From the NCBI GenBank assembly GCA_025363375.1, contig JANYDZ010000748.1:1-6452 (forward strand): 6,452 nt of DNA. The letters are read 5' to 3'. This document shows positions 1 to 6,111 of this stretch, in pieces. This stretch comes from Hyphomicrobiales bacterium (GTDB lineage: Bacteria > Pseudomonadota > Alphaproteobacteria > Rhizobiales > Beijerinckiaceae). The notes under the pieces were generated by a model. That model ran no database searches and was not told the DNA's origin. It was given only the letters and a program-made list of their open reading frames with translations. Position numbers and translations under genes: made by a program. How positions within the stretch are numbered: the stretch's first letter is position 1; every line of letters begins with the position of its first letter.

Positions 1-2
1 CC

Positions 3-1628
3 GATGGCGCCTTCGACATTACCTACGAGGACGTCGGCGGCCTCAATGCGCAGATCAAGCTCATTCGTGAGCTCGTGCAATTGCCGCTGAAGCATCCGCA
101 CGTTTATCGCCATCTCGGCATCAACGCGCCGCGCGGCATTATTCTTTACGGGCCTCCAGGGTCCGGCAAAACCCATCTGGCGCGGGCTGTCGCCAACGAA
201 GTCGACGCGCGCTTTTATTACATCAACGGCCCCGATGTGATCGGCACCTATACGGGCGAAACCGAAGCGAACCTGCGCCGCATGTTTTCGGAGGCCAGCC
301 ATCACGCGCCCTCGATCATCTTTATCGACGAGCTCGACGCGATGGCGCCGAAGCGGGGGGAGACGGGTTCGCAGGCCGACATTCGCACCGTGACGCAATT
401 GCTGTCGCTGATGGATGGATTGAAGCGGGTGGATTCCGTCGTCATCATCGGCACGACAAACCGCATTGACGCGGTCGATCCCGCGTTCCGGAGGCCGGGC
501 CGGTTTGACCGCGAGATTTTCATCGGTCCGCCGGACGCGCCGGGGCGCCGCGAAATTCTCACGATTCAAACGCGTGAAATGCCGCTGTCGGACGACGCTT
601 TGCGCTATCTCGACGAAGTGGCCAGGCGCACGCACGGTTATCTCGGCGCCGACATGATGGAGCTTTGCCGCGACGCGGGACTCAGCGCGTTGCGCCGCAG
701 CGCGGGCAATCTCAGCGATCATCGCGCGGCGTTTCGCATCCCCGTCGAGGATCTGCGCGTCGAGAGGGAGGATTTCGAGACGGCGCTGTCGCAAACGCGG
801 CCGTCCGCGCTGCGTGAAACGCTCATCAGCGTGCCCGATTGCACCTGGGAGGATATCGGCGGCCTCGAGGACGTGAAAAAGCGTTTGCAGGAGACCGTGG
901 AATTGCCGCTGCGCAATCCCGCCCTGCTGACGCAGAGCGGCCTGCCGCCGCATGTGGGCATGCTGCTGCATGGCCCATCGGGCACCGGCAAGACGTTGCT
1001 CGCCAAAGCCATCGCCAACGAATGCGGCGTCAATTTTATTTCGGTCGACGGGCCCGAGATGTTCACCAAGTGGCTCGGCGAATCCGAAGAGGGGGTGCGC
1101 CAGGTGTTTCGCATCGCGCGGCAGGTCGCGCCCGCGGTGATTTTCTTCGACCAACTTGAATCGATTGCGCCGATCCGCGGACAACACGCCGGCTCGATGA
1201 CGGCGGACCGCGTCGTCAGCCAATTGCTCGCGGAGCTCGACGGCGTCGAGCAATTGTCGCGCGTCGTCGTCATTGGAGCCACCAACCGCGTCGATCTCAT
1301 CGATCCCTCGATCCTGCGGCCGGGCCGCTTCGGCCTGCACATACCCGTGGGCATGCCCGACGAGGAAACGCGCGCGAAAATTCTGCGCGTGTGTTTGCGT
1401 TCGAAAGCGGCGGACGCCGCCGGAGGCGCCGATGTGGTTGTGGAAACGCTCGCGCCGATCACCGAAGGGTTTTCGGGAGCCGATTTACGGCATCTTTGCG
1501 ACGAGGCCAAACGCATCGCCATCAGAAAAACCGGATTTACGCGCGCCGCGGCGCCGACGCGCGAAGACGCGCTTGAAGCGCTGCGCCTGTCGCGCGCGTT
1601 CCACAAGGGAGAACAACCCCATGGCTGA
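3..1628 (+). CDS. CDC48/p97-like double AAA+ ATPase, 5' end outside the window
   Basis: Probable hexameric ATP-driven unfoldase/segregase of the CDC48/VAT family, cytosolic. The frame is open to the left edge and already encodes the family hallmark TYEDVGGL, so the N-terminal substrate/cofactor domain lies upstream and the GTG at 75 is not the start. Counting residues from that GTG: D1 has Walker A GPPGSGKT (26-33), pore loop GTYTGE (57-62), Walker B IIFIDELD (81-88), sensor-1 GTTNR (126-130) and arginine fingers in RRPGRFD (139-145). D2 opens with TWEDIGGL (257-264) and has Walker A GPSGTGKT (300-307), pore loop KWLGES (332-337), Walker B VIFFDQL (355-361), sensor-1 GATNR (401-405) and RPGRFG (415-420). 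Lid-helix motifs YLGADMMELC and FSGADLRHLC follow D1 and D2. D2 has Gln360 where the catalytic Glu is expected, and Gly follows its arginine fingers instead of Asp. The 3' end overlaps the next gene by 8 bases. The family call is firm; the cellular substrate is unknown. Confidence 0.95.
   Translation, partial: DGAFDITYEDVGGLNAQIKLIRELVQLPLKHPHVYRHLGINAPRGIILYGPPGSGKTHLARAVANEVDARFYYINGPDVIGTYTGETEANLRRMFSEASHHAPSIIFIDELDAMAPKRGETGSQADIRTVTQLLSLMDGLKRVDSVVIIGTTNRIDAVDPAFRRPGRFDREIFIGPPDAPGRREILTIQTREMPLSDDALRYLDEVARRTHGYLGADMMELCRDAGLSALRRSAGNLSDHRAAFRIPVEDLRVEREDFETALSQTRPSALRETLISVPDCTWEDIGGLEDVKKRLQETVELPLRNPALLTQSGLPPHVGMLLHGPSGTGKTLLAKAIANECGVNFISVDGPEMFTKWLGESEEGVRQVFRIARQVAPAVIFFDQLESIAPIRGQHAGSMTADRVVSQLLAELDGVEQLSRVVVIGATNRVDLIDPSILRPGRFGLHIPVGMPDEETRAKILRVCLRSKAADAAGGADVVVETLAPITEGFSGADLRHLCDEAKRIAIRKTGFTRAAAPTREDALEALRLSRAFHKGEQPHG
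1605..1611 (+). promoter_or_regulatory. Ribosome binding site for the single-domain cupin
   Basis: AAGGGAG lies 9 bases before the ATG at 1621 and inside the end of the ATPase coding sequence. It supports 1621 as the true start of the cupin gene and suggests translational coupling to the ATPase, whose stop codon (1626-1628) is just past that ATG. Confidence 0.7.
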
Positions 1629-2136
1629 AATTGAAAGAACACGCGAGCGCGAACGCCCGCCCATCGGCGACAATCCCTACGAGCGCGTGATGCGCTACCG
1701 CAAGGAAATGAAAGAGCGCAATCAGAACGGCCCCGTCGTGCTGCGGGCCGACGAACGTCCGTATTTCCAGGCGCGGCAGGGCAAGTTGCGGTTCTTCCTC
1801 GACCCCGTGAGTTTCAAGGATACGCCGCTGCAGCACTGGCGCGTGTTCACCCATGAAATCCACACGAAGTCGGGCCGGCATGTGCATCAGGGCGGCCTTG
1901 TGATTTATGTGGTGGCGGGCGTCGGCTATTCGGTGGTCGACGGCGAGCGCGTCGATTGGAAGAAGGGCGATCTCGTGTTGCTGCCGTTGAAGCCGGGCGG
2001 CGTCGAACATCAGCATTTCAATCTCGACCCCGGGACGCCCGCCGTGTGGGCCGCGTTTATTCATACGCCCATGCAGGAATTTCTCGCTTCCGATCTCGAG
2101 CAGAAAGAGGTTTCGCCGGATTTCAAGGAAAGCTGA
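1621..2136 (+). CDS. Single-domain cupin, metal-binding, 171 aa
   Basis: Small cytosolic beta-barrel (cupin) protein; function not identified. The N-terminal 45 or so residues are highly charged (Arg/Glu-rich) and probably helical. The cupin core spans about residues 70-150. Cupin motif 1 reads GRHVHQGG (85-92), giving His87 and His89. The Glu usually found 3-4 residues later is absent (Leu93/Val94 stand there). Motif 2 begins at KKGDLVLLP (114-122) and ends EHQHFN (129-134), giving His130 and His132. A three- or four-histidine metal site of the kind used by some dioxygenases is therefore likely. There is no signal peptide. The start is fixed by AAGGGAG nine bases upstream. The gene overlaps the ATPase by 8 bases and lies 42 bases before the UbiD-family gene, so it is probably co-transcribed with both. 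It may act on the same substrate as the decarboxylase or on its product, or be a non-catalytic sensor. The fold is confident, the reaction unknown. Confidence 0.88.
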   Translation: MAEIERTRERERPPIGDNPYERVMRYRKEMKERNQNGPVVLRADERPYFQARQGKLRFFLDPVSFKDTPLQHWRVFTHEIHTKSGRHVHQGGLVIYVVAGVGYSVVDGERVDWKKGDLVLLPLKPGGVEHQHFNLDPGTPAVWAAFIHTPMQEFLASDLEQKEVSPDFKES

Positions 2137-2147
2137 GTTTTTAAAAT

Positions 2148-2162
2148 CGCGGCGCCGCCGCG
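2148..2162 (+). other. GC-rich stem-loop in the cupin-UbiD gap
   Basis: CGCGGC and GCCGCG form a perfect 6-bp all-GC stem around a 3-base loop in the 42-base gap, 3 bases before the weak SD of the next gene. No T-run follows on this strand, so it is not a standard terminator. It could tune translation or stabilise the mRNA 3' end, or arise by chance in GC-rich DNA. Confidence 0.3.
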
Positions 2163-2178
2163 CAAGCAGGACCGTTTC

Positions 2179-3651
2179 ATGCCGAAAGTTGTCGACGAAG
2201 AAACCCGCATCGCCGCGCTCGGCGATATTCGCAAAGCGATCGAGGTCGCCGGCGAAATCGGCGAACTGGACATCATCGAGGGCGCCGATCCCGACCTTGA
2301 AATGGGCGCGCTCTATGAATTGAGTCTGCAAAAGCCCGTGCCGCCCGTGCTGTTGTTTCGCAAGATCAAAGGTTGTCCGGACAATCACCGCGTCGTCGTC
2401 AACATGCGCGCGTCGAAGGTGTTCAACGCCGGCGTCGGGCTGGATCTCGTGCGTAGTTTTCGCAAGGGCACGCGCAAGGGATCGGAGCCGATTGCGCCTG
2501 TGCACGTCGCGACCGGTCCGGTCATGGAAAACGTGCTCACCGGCAACGAGGTCAACATTCTGAGTTTTCCGGCGCCAAAATGGCACGCGGGCGACGGCGG
2601 CCGGTATATAGGCACCGAATGTATGGTGATTACGAAAGACCCGGACAGCGACTGGGTGAACTCGGGCACCTATCGCGTTTCCGTGCGCGACGAACGCACG
2701 CTCAGCGTTTTCATCGAGCCGGGCAAACACGCGGACATCATCCGCAAGAAATACTGGGCGCGCGGCGAGCATTGCCCGATGGTGATCAGCGTGGGGCAGG
2801 CGCCCGCGCTCGGAGCGGTGTCCGCGCAGACGTTTCCCGAAAATGTCACGGAATTCGCGGCGGCGGGCGGGCGCATAGGCCGCGCCATCGAACTCGTCAA
2901 GGGAAAGATCACGGGCGTCGCCTTTCCCGGGGATTGCGAGCTGGTTTACGAAGGCTTCATGCCTTCTCCCGAAGAGCTCACGATGATCGAAGGACCGTTC
3001 GGCGAATGGCCGGGCTATTACGCGGCAACCGGGCCCGAGCCGGTGCTTCAGGTGAAAGCCATCTATCACCGCGACGATCCCATCATGACGGCTTCGCCGC
3101 CGGCGCGGCCAACGTTTCCGGGCACCTATTTCGGCACGGCTGGCTCCGCGCTCATGCGCGCGGCGTCGCTCTGGGACGAGTTGGAGGCCGCCGGCGTGCC
3201 CGGCGTCAAAGGCGTGTTCAAAATGCCGGGCGGCGGCTCGCGTTTCATCAACGTCATCGCGATCCAGCAGATGCACGCGGGCCACGCGAAGATGGCGGGG
3301 CTGGTCGCGATTGGTTGCGGTTCGGCAAGCTATCTCGGGCGCATCACCATCATCGTCGACGACGACATCGACATCGCCAATCCCGCCGAGGTTATGTGGG
3401 CCGTGGGCACGCGCTGGGATCCCAAAACCGCGACGGACATCATCGACGGCATGTGGACGGGATACATCGATCCCATGCTGTCGCCAGAGCGGCGCGACAA
3501 GGACGACCTTACCAACAGCCGCGTCGTCATTTACGCGGTGCGGCCATGGGCGTGGCGGGAGTCCTTCCCGAAGGTCAATCAAATCCCGAAGGAATATTCC
3601 GACGAGATAGCGAAAAAGTGGGCGGGCAAGGTGAGCTTCCTGGACAAATAG
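2179..3651 (+). CDS. UbiD-family prFMN-dependent decarboxylase, 490 aa
   Basis: Reversible non-oxidative decarboxylase of the UbiD superfamily, which uses prenylated FMN and a divalent metal to act on aromatic, heteroaromatic or alpha,beta-unsaturated acids; cytosolic. The catalytic Arg-Glu-Glu set is present: Arg166 in GTYRVSV (163-169), and Glu271 and Glu276 in EGPFGEWPGYY (271-281). Candidate metal/prFMN-phosphate ligands Asn161, His184 (PGKHADIIR) and Glu225 (TEFAAAGG) have spacings matching or within one residue of Asn168/His191/Glu233 of fungal Fdc1, as I recall them. Length (490) is normal for the family and no signal peptide is seen. The ATG at 2179 has a modest SD (AGGA, 2168-2171) seven bases upstream. 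It follows the cupin by 42 bases and precedes a secreted solute receptor by 31 bases, so a role in catabolism of an imported acid is likely. No UbiX gene, which makes prFMN, is in the window. It is too unlike a housekeeping context to be called ubiquinone-pathway ubiD; the substrate is unknown. Confidence 0.93.
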   Translation: MPKVVDEETRIAALGDIRKAIEVAGEIGELDIIEGADPDLEMGALYELSLQKPVPPVLLFRKIKGCPDNHRVVVNMRASKVFNAGVGLDLVRSFRKGTRKGSEPIAPVHVATGPVMENVLTGNEVNILSFPAPKWHAGDGGRYIGTECMVITKDPDSDWVNSGTYRVSVRDERTLSVFIEPGKHADIIRKKYWARGEHCPMVISVGQAPALGAVSAQTFPENVTEFAAAGGRIGRAIELVKGKITGVAFPGDCELVYEGFMPSPEELTMIEGPFGEWPGYYAATGPEPVLQVKAIYHRDDPIMTASPPARPTFPGTYFGTAGSALMRAASLWDELEAAGVPGVKGVFKMPGGGSRFINVIAIQQMHAGHAKMAGLVAIGCGSASYLGRITIIVDDDIDIANPAEVMWAVGTRWDPKTATDIIDGMWTGYIDPMLSPERRDKDDLTNSRVVIYAVRPWAWRESFPKVNQIPKEYSDEIAKKWAGKVSFLDK

Positions 3652-3663
3652 AGGAAGCTCGTC
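3630..3663 (+). other. Stem-loop spanning the UbiD-family stop codon
   Basis: GAGCTTCC (3633-3640) pairs perfectly with GGAAGCTC (3653-3660). Two G-T pairs and one G-C pair extend the stem to 11 bp. The loop of 12 bases carries the TAG stop (3649-3651). No T-run follows (the next bases are GCGGCGGGG), so it is not an intrinsic terminator. It may be an mRNA processing or stabilising hairpin that sets expression of the receptor gene relative to the decarboxylase. Confidence 0.45.
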
Positions 3664-3682
3664 GCGGCGGGGAGGGCTCGCG

Positions 3683-4711
3683 ATGAAGGCGCGGTTGAAG
3701 GCGGCGCTCTCTGTTTTATGCGTGTGCCTGGGCGGCTTTTCCCGCGCGCAGCCCGCGGCGGAATTCTATAAAGCCGCCACGATTCGCATCGTCGTCGCCG
3801 CAGGCTCGGGCGAAAGTTATGACTTCGCCGGGCGTCTTGTCGCGCGCCATCTCGGCAGGTTCATTCCCGGAAATCCGAAAATTGTCGTCGAGAACATGCC
3901 GGGCGCGTCGGGCCGTGTCGGCGCCAATTACCTTTTCAACGCGGCGCCCATGGATGGAGCCGTCATCGTGGGGCTCCTGCAAACATCCGCGATGGGGCAG
4001 GCGATTGGCGAAGCCGGCGTGCGGTATGACGCTCTGAAGTTCCATTTTCTCGGCAGTCCGATCACGCCGACCGATGTGTTCGCGGTGCTGCGCGCGGCCG
4101 GCGTCGCGTCAATGGAAGAGGCGAAGCGCAAGGAAGTGACCATTGGATCGACCGGCGTCACCGCGCAGAACTACATTTTCCCGGCGCTTGCGAACCAACT
4201 GCTGGGAACGAAGTTCAAAATCGTCACGGGCTACAGCGGCGGCAACGACATCAACCTCGCGGTCGAGCGCGGCGAAGTGCAGGGGCGCGGCGCGTTTCCC
4301 TGGGGGCAATTGAAAGCGACGCGTCCCGGCTGGATCAGCACAGGCGAGATCGTGTTGCTGGCGCAGACGGGACTTGTGAAAGACCCGGAATTGCCGAACG
4401 TGCCGCGCCTCGTTGATCTCGCGGGGACGGACGACGCGCGCCGGATATTCGAGTTTTTGTCGCTGACGGCTGAGATGGGCCGTCCTTTCGCCACGCCGCC
4501 GGGAGCGCCGCGAGACCGCGTCGATCTGCTGCGGGCGGCGTTTGACGCGATGATGCGCGACAAGGATTTTCTCGCCGATGGAGGCCGCGCGATGGAAGAG
4601 ATGATCCCCAAAAGCGGCGCCGAACTTGAAGGCATCGTCAAACGCATTCTCGCGTTCGAACCGCGCGCCATCGAGCGGTTCAAGGCGATATTGGCGGGTC
4701 TGGGAAAATAG
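3683..4711 (+). CDS. TTT-type (Bug/TctC family) periplasmic substrate-binding protein, 342 aa
   Basis: Secreted solute receptor of the tripartite tricarboxylate transporter family, which typically binds small carboxylates in the periplasm for a TctA/TctB-type membrane partner. Residues 1-22 form a Sec signal peptide: Lys/Arg at 2-6, a hydrophobic core at 7-19, and probable cleavage after FSRA. The two Cys in the core (13 and 15) do not fit a lipobox. The mature protein has family landmarks: FYKAATIRIVV (28-38), a ligand-loop region GSGESYDFAGRLVARHL (41-57), and VVENMPGASGRVGANY (68-83). VTIGSTGVT (152-160) is probably a second binding segment. Length is normal for the family. The ATG at 3683 is preceded by GGGGAGGG (3669-3676), six bases away. 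It lies 31 bases after the UbiD-family gene and is probably in the same operon. No TctA/TctB genes are visible, and the downstream neighbour is convergent, so the transport partner lies elsewhere or is lacking. Confidence 0.9.
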   Translation: MKARLKAALSVLCVCLGGFSRAQPAAEFYKAATIRIVVAAGSGESYDFAGRLVARHLGRFIPGNPKIVVENMPGASGRVGANYLFNAAPMDGAVIVGLLQTSAMGQAIGEAGVRYDALKFHFLGSPITPTDVFAVLRAAGVASMEEAKRKEVTIGSTGVTAQNYIFPALANQLLGTKFKIVTGYSGGNDINLAVERGEVQGRGAFPWGQLKATRPGWISTGEIVLLAQTGLVKDPELPNVPRLVDLAGTDDARRIFEFLSLTAEMGRPFATPPGAPRDRVDLLRAAFDAMMRDKDFLADGGRAMEEMIPKSGAELEGIVKRILAFEPRAIERFKAILAGLGK

Positions 4712-4801
4712 GAAGTTCGCCTGATTGTCGAGAACGGCTCGCTGGAGGCGCAGCGCGACGTTGGCGGGCGTTGCGCCCACGCGTACTGCGCGGCGCGGCT
4801 T
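4712..4801. other. Convergent intergenic gap with a small stem-loop
   Basis: Ninety bases lie between the receptor stop and the stop of the convergent bicupin gene. A GGGCG/CGCCC stem with a 3-base loop sits at 4766-4778. It has no T-run on either strand, so it is at best a weak or factor-dependent bidirectional terminator. Nothing else is recognisable in the gap. Confidence 0.25.
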
Positions 4802-5899
4802 TCAGCCTTTCGGAGGAACGGGTTCGAAACCGTTGCGGCGGACTTCCGCGGCGTAGTCGCTCCAGATTCGGGCGCGCAGCTTTTCGTCGAGATCGGAATA
4901 GCGCAACACCGAGCCGCCTTCGGACACGCGTTTGTGCGACTTGTCGTAGAGGTGGTTGAGCGGGTTTTTGCGGCTGCGCAGTTTCACCGCGAGCTGCATG
5001 GCGTTCGGTCCGGTGAAGAAATGACCGTGCCACCACATGTTCGGCGGCACGACGACGCCGATGTCGTCCCGCGGCCAGTCGTAGCGCACTTCGTCTCCGC
5101 CATCGCGCCACATGATTGTGTAGCCTTGTCCTTGCAAGGTGAACACGAAGGCGGACGGTCCGTGGCGATGCGGATTGTTGACGGTGAGGCCGGGATTTTC
5201 CGCGACATGCGCCGATATCACGGAATTGGCGAGTTCAAGATAGACGGTGCGGCCCGCGCCGCGCTCGACAAAGGCGGTGCGTTGCGTCTCGTAGATGTCG
5301 CGCACGAACATGGTCTCGTGCAGATCGACGGCGGTGCGCGTGTGATTGGCGTCCGGTTGAAAGACGACGGCGTCGGAGGGTTCGGCGCCGGCGGCGATTC
5401 GGTCAAAATGCCAGTCGTTTTCAAACACGAATTTGGAATCGCGGAAGAGGTTGTAGACGACGGGAATGGTGTTGACGCTGACGAAGCGCGCCGGCTCGCG
5501 TCCCGAACCGTTGTGCAGGCGGTATTTGCAATTGAGCGGCACGGCAAAGAGGCTGCGCGGGCCCCATTCAAAATTCAACACGCGCGTCGGCGTTTCCACG
5601 GTCGCGCTGCCGCGCCCCGATATGATGTAGATGGTTTCGTCGCAGAGCTGGCGCGCGGGGTGGCTGGATTTGCCGGGCGGGATTTCGCCGACATACATGC
5701 CCGCGAGGGATTCCGCGCCTATGATGTCGTAGAAGACCGCGCCGATGCCGCGTTGATCCCAGGGTTTGACGGGGACTTTGGAAAGGCCGGTTGCCGCATA
5801 TCCGCGATGCAGATCGAGTTTCAGATCGTCCTCGACCCAGCGCTCATAGGCGGTGCGCCCATCCCAGGGAATGCCCACATGCGTGGCTTTCGCGGTCAT
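4802..5899 (-). CDS. Two-domain cupin (bicupin), dioxygenase-like, 365 aa
   Basis: Cytosolic bicupin resembling the gentisate 1,2-dioxygenase-type architecture in outline; reaction not identified. The N-terminal cupin spans about residues 60-145: GKSSHPARQLCDETIYIISG (77-94... region) has His80, Ala82 where a second His would fit, and Glu88; a late His129 follows. The C-terminal cupin spans about 225-310: NNPHRHGPS (241-249) gives His244 and His246, and PNMWWHGHFF (286-295) gives His291 and His293. Metal binding is therefore likely in the C-terminal barrel and doubtful in the N-terminal one, the reverse of the classic gentisate dioxygenase arrangement as I recall it. There is no signal peptide. 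The ATG (minus strand, 5899-5897) has AAGGGAG eight bases upstream. The gene is convergent with the receptor and UbiD-family genes, and so is separately transcribed, but its closeness suggests a shared pathway. Alternatives are an isomerase or a sugar/acid-binding cupin. Confidence 0.88.
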   Translation of the reverse strand: MTAKATHVGIPWDGRTAYERWVEDDLKLDLHRGYAATGLSKVPVKPWDQRGIGAVFYDIIGAESLAGMYVGEIPPGKSSHPARQLCDETIYIISGRGSATVETPTRVLNFEWGPRSLFAVPLNCKYRLHNGSGREPARFVSVNTIPVVYNLFRDSKFVFENDWHFDRIAAGAEPSDAVVFQPDANHTRTAVDLHETMFVRDIYETQRTAFVERGAGRTVYLELANSVISAHVAENPGLTVNNPHRHGPSAFVFTLQGQGYTIMWRDGGDEVRYDWPRDDIGVVVPPNMWWHGHFFTGPNAMQLAVKLRSRKNPLNHLYDKSHKRVSEGGSVLRYSDLDEKLRARIWSDYAAEVRRNGFEPVPPKG

Positions 5900-6084
5900 T
5901 CACTTTCTCCCTTGCGTTGCGTCGGCATCATTTCAAATTGCGCCTTAGCTTTCAATTCCTGTTTGTGGAACGGAATGGACATGCTTTGAGGCCTGTTCAT
6001 CGCGGCCTGCGCAAGGAGCCAGAATTGCCGCGCCGACGCCGCGAATTGATTTTGCTCAAAGCGGTCCCGCCAGGAGCGGGTCAT
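5896..6084 (-). CDS. Possible 62-aa ORF overlapping the bicupin start
   Basis: An ATG-started minus-strand frame encodes a 62-residue Gln/Arg/Ala-rich polypeptide (start MTRSWRDRFEQNQF). Its TGA overlaps the bicupin ATG (ATGA), an arrangement typical of translationally coupled genes. Against it, no SD precedes the ATG at 6084, no family is recognised, and a candidate promoter for the bicupin lies inside it. The open frame also runs on upstream as the antisense of the membrane-protein gene. It has no predicted membrane segment or signal peptide. It may equally be non-coding leader DNA between two divergent genes. Confidence 0.25.
   Translation of the reverse strand: MTRSWRDRFEQNQFAASARQFWLLAQAAMNRPQSMSIPFHKQELKAKAQFEMMPTQRKGESE
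5908..5914 (-). promoter_or_regulatory. Ribosome binding site for the bicupin
   Basis: Read on the minus strand, AAGGGAG lies 8 bases before the ATG at 5899-5897. It is the same SD sequence used by the single-domain cupin and decides this start. Confidence 0.65.
5927..5955 (-). promoter_or_regulatory. Candidate sigma-70-type promoter for the bicupin
   Basis: On the minus strand TTGAAA (5955-5950; five of six to the -35 consensus) is followed after exactly 17 bases by AATGAT (5932-5927; four of six to the -10 consensus). The transcript would begin near 5920, leaving a leader of about 20 bases that contains the SD. This is a by-eye match only, and alphaproteobacterial promoters often deviate from the consensus. 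Confidence 0.35.
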
Positions 6085-6100
6085 GGTGCGCGCCAAATTC

Positions 6101-6107
6101 AGGAGGT
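6101..6107 (+). promoter_or_regulatory. Strong ribosome binding site for the small membrane protein
   Basis: AGGAGGT, a near-perfect anti-SD complement, lies 4 bases before the ATG at 6112. It fixes the start of the 67-aa gene, whose frame is open much further upstream across the antisense of the bicupin gene. Confidence 0.75.
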
Positions 6108-6111
6108 CCCA

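Noticed and set aside
75..77. GTG as the start of the ATPase gene
   Set aside because: The same frame is open to the left edge and encodes the conserved TYEDVGGL motif before it, so the gene begins outside the window.
719..1642. 307-codon open frame on the minus strand
   Set aside because: Ser/Arg/Pro-rich antisense shadow of the D2 ATPase region, with no recognisable domain.
2137..2147. T-run after the single-domain cupin as an intrinsic terminator
   Set aside because: The T-run precedes the GC stem-loop instead of following it on the plus strand, and on the minus strand there is no gene ending there.
1537..3582. 681-codon open frame on the minus strand
   Set aside because: It is antisense to the cupin and UbiD-family genes, its His/Arg/Asp-rich translation matches no family, and it is explained by GC-rich codon bias.
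2580..3686. 368-codon plus-strand frame inside the UbiD-family gene
   Set aside because: Arg/Gly/His-rich out-of-frame translation of a gene with clear catalytic motifs.
4797..4807. GGCT/AGCC stem at the bicupin stop as a terminator
   Set aside because: Only 4 bp, with no T-run on the minus strand after it.
4934..5989. 351-codon open frame on the plus strand
   Set aside because: Antisense to the bicupin gene, which has cupin motifs and a proper SD; the plus-strand product shows no domain.
6065..6081. CCCGC/GCGGG stem-loop upstream of the membrane-protein gene
   Set aside because: Five base pairs interrupted by a mismatch in GC-rich DNA; too weak to call a regulatory element.
5791..6111. 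N-terminal extension of the small membrane protein upstream of 6112
   Set aside because: The extension is antisense to the bicupin, and AGGAGGT directly precedes the ATG at 6112.
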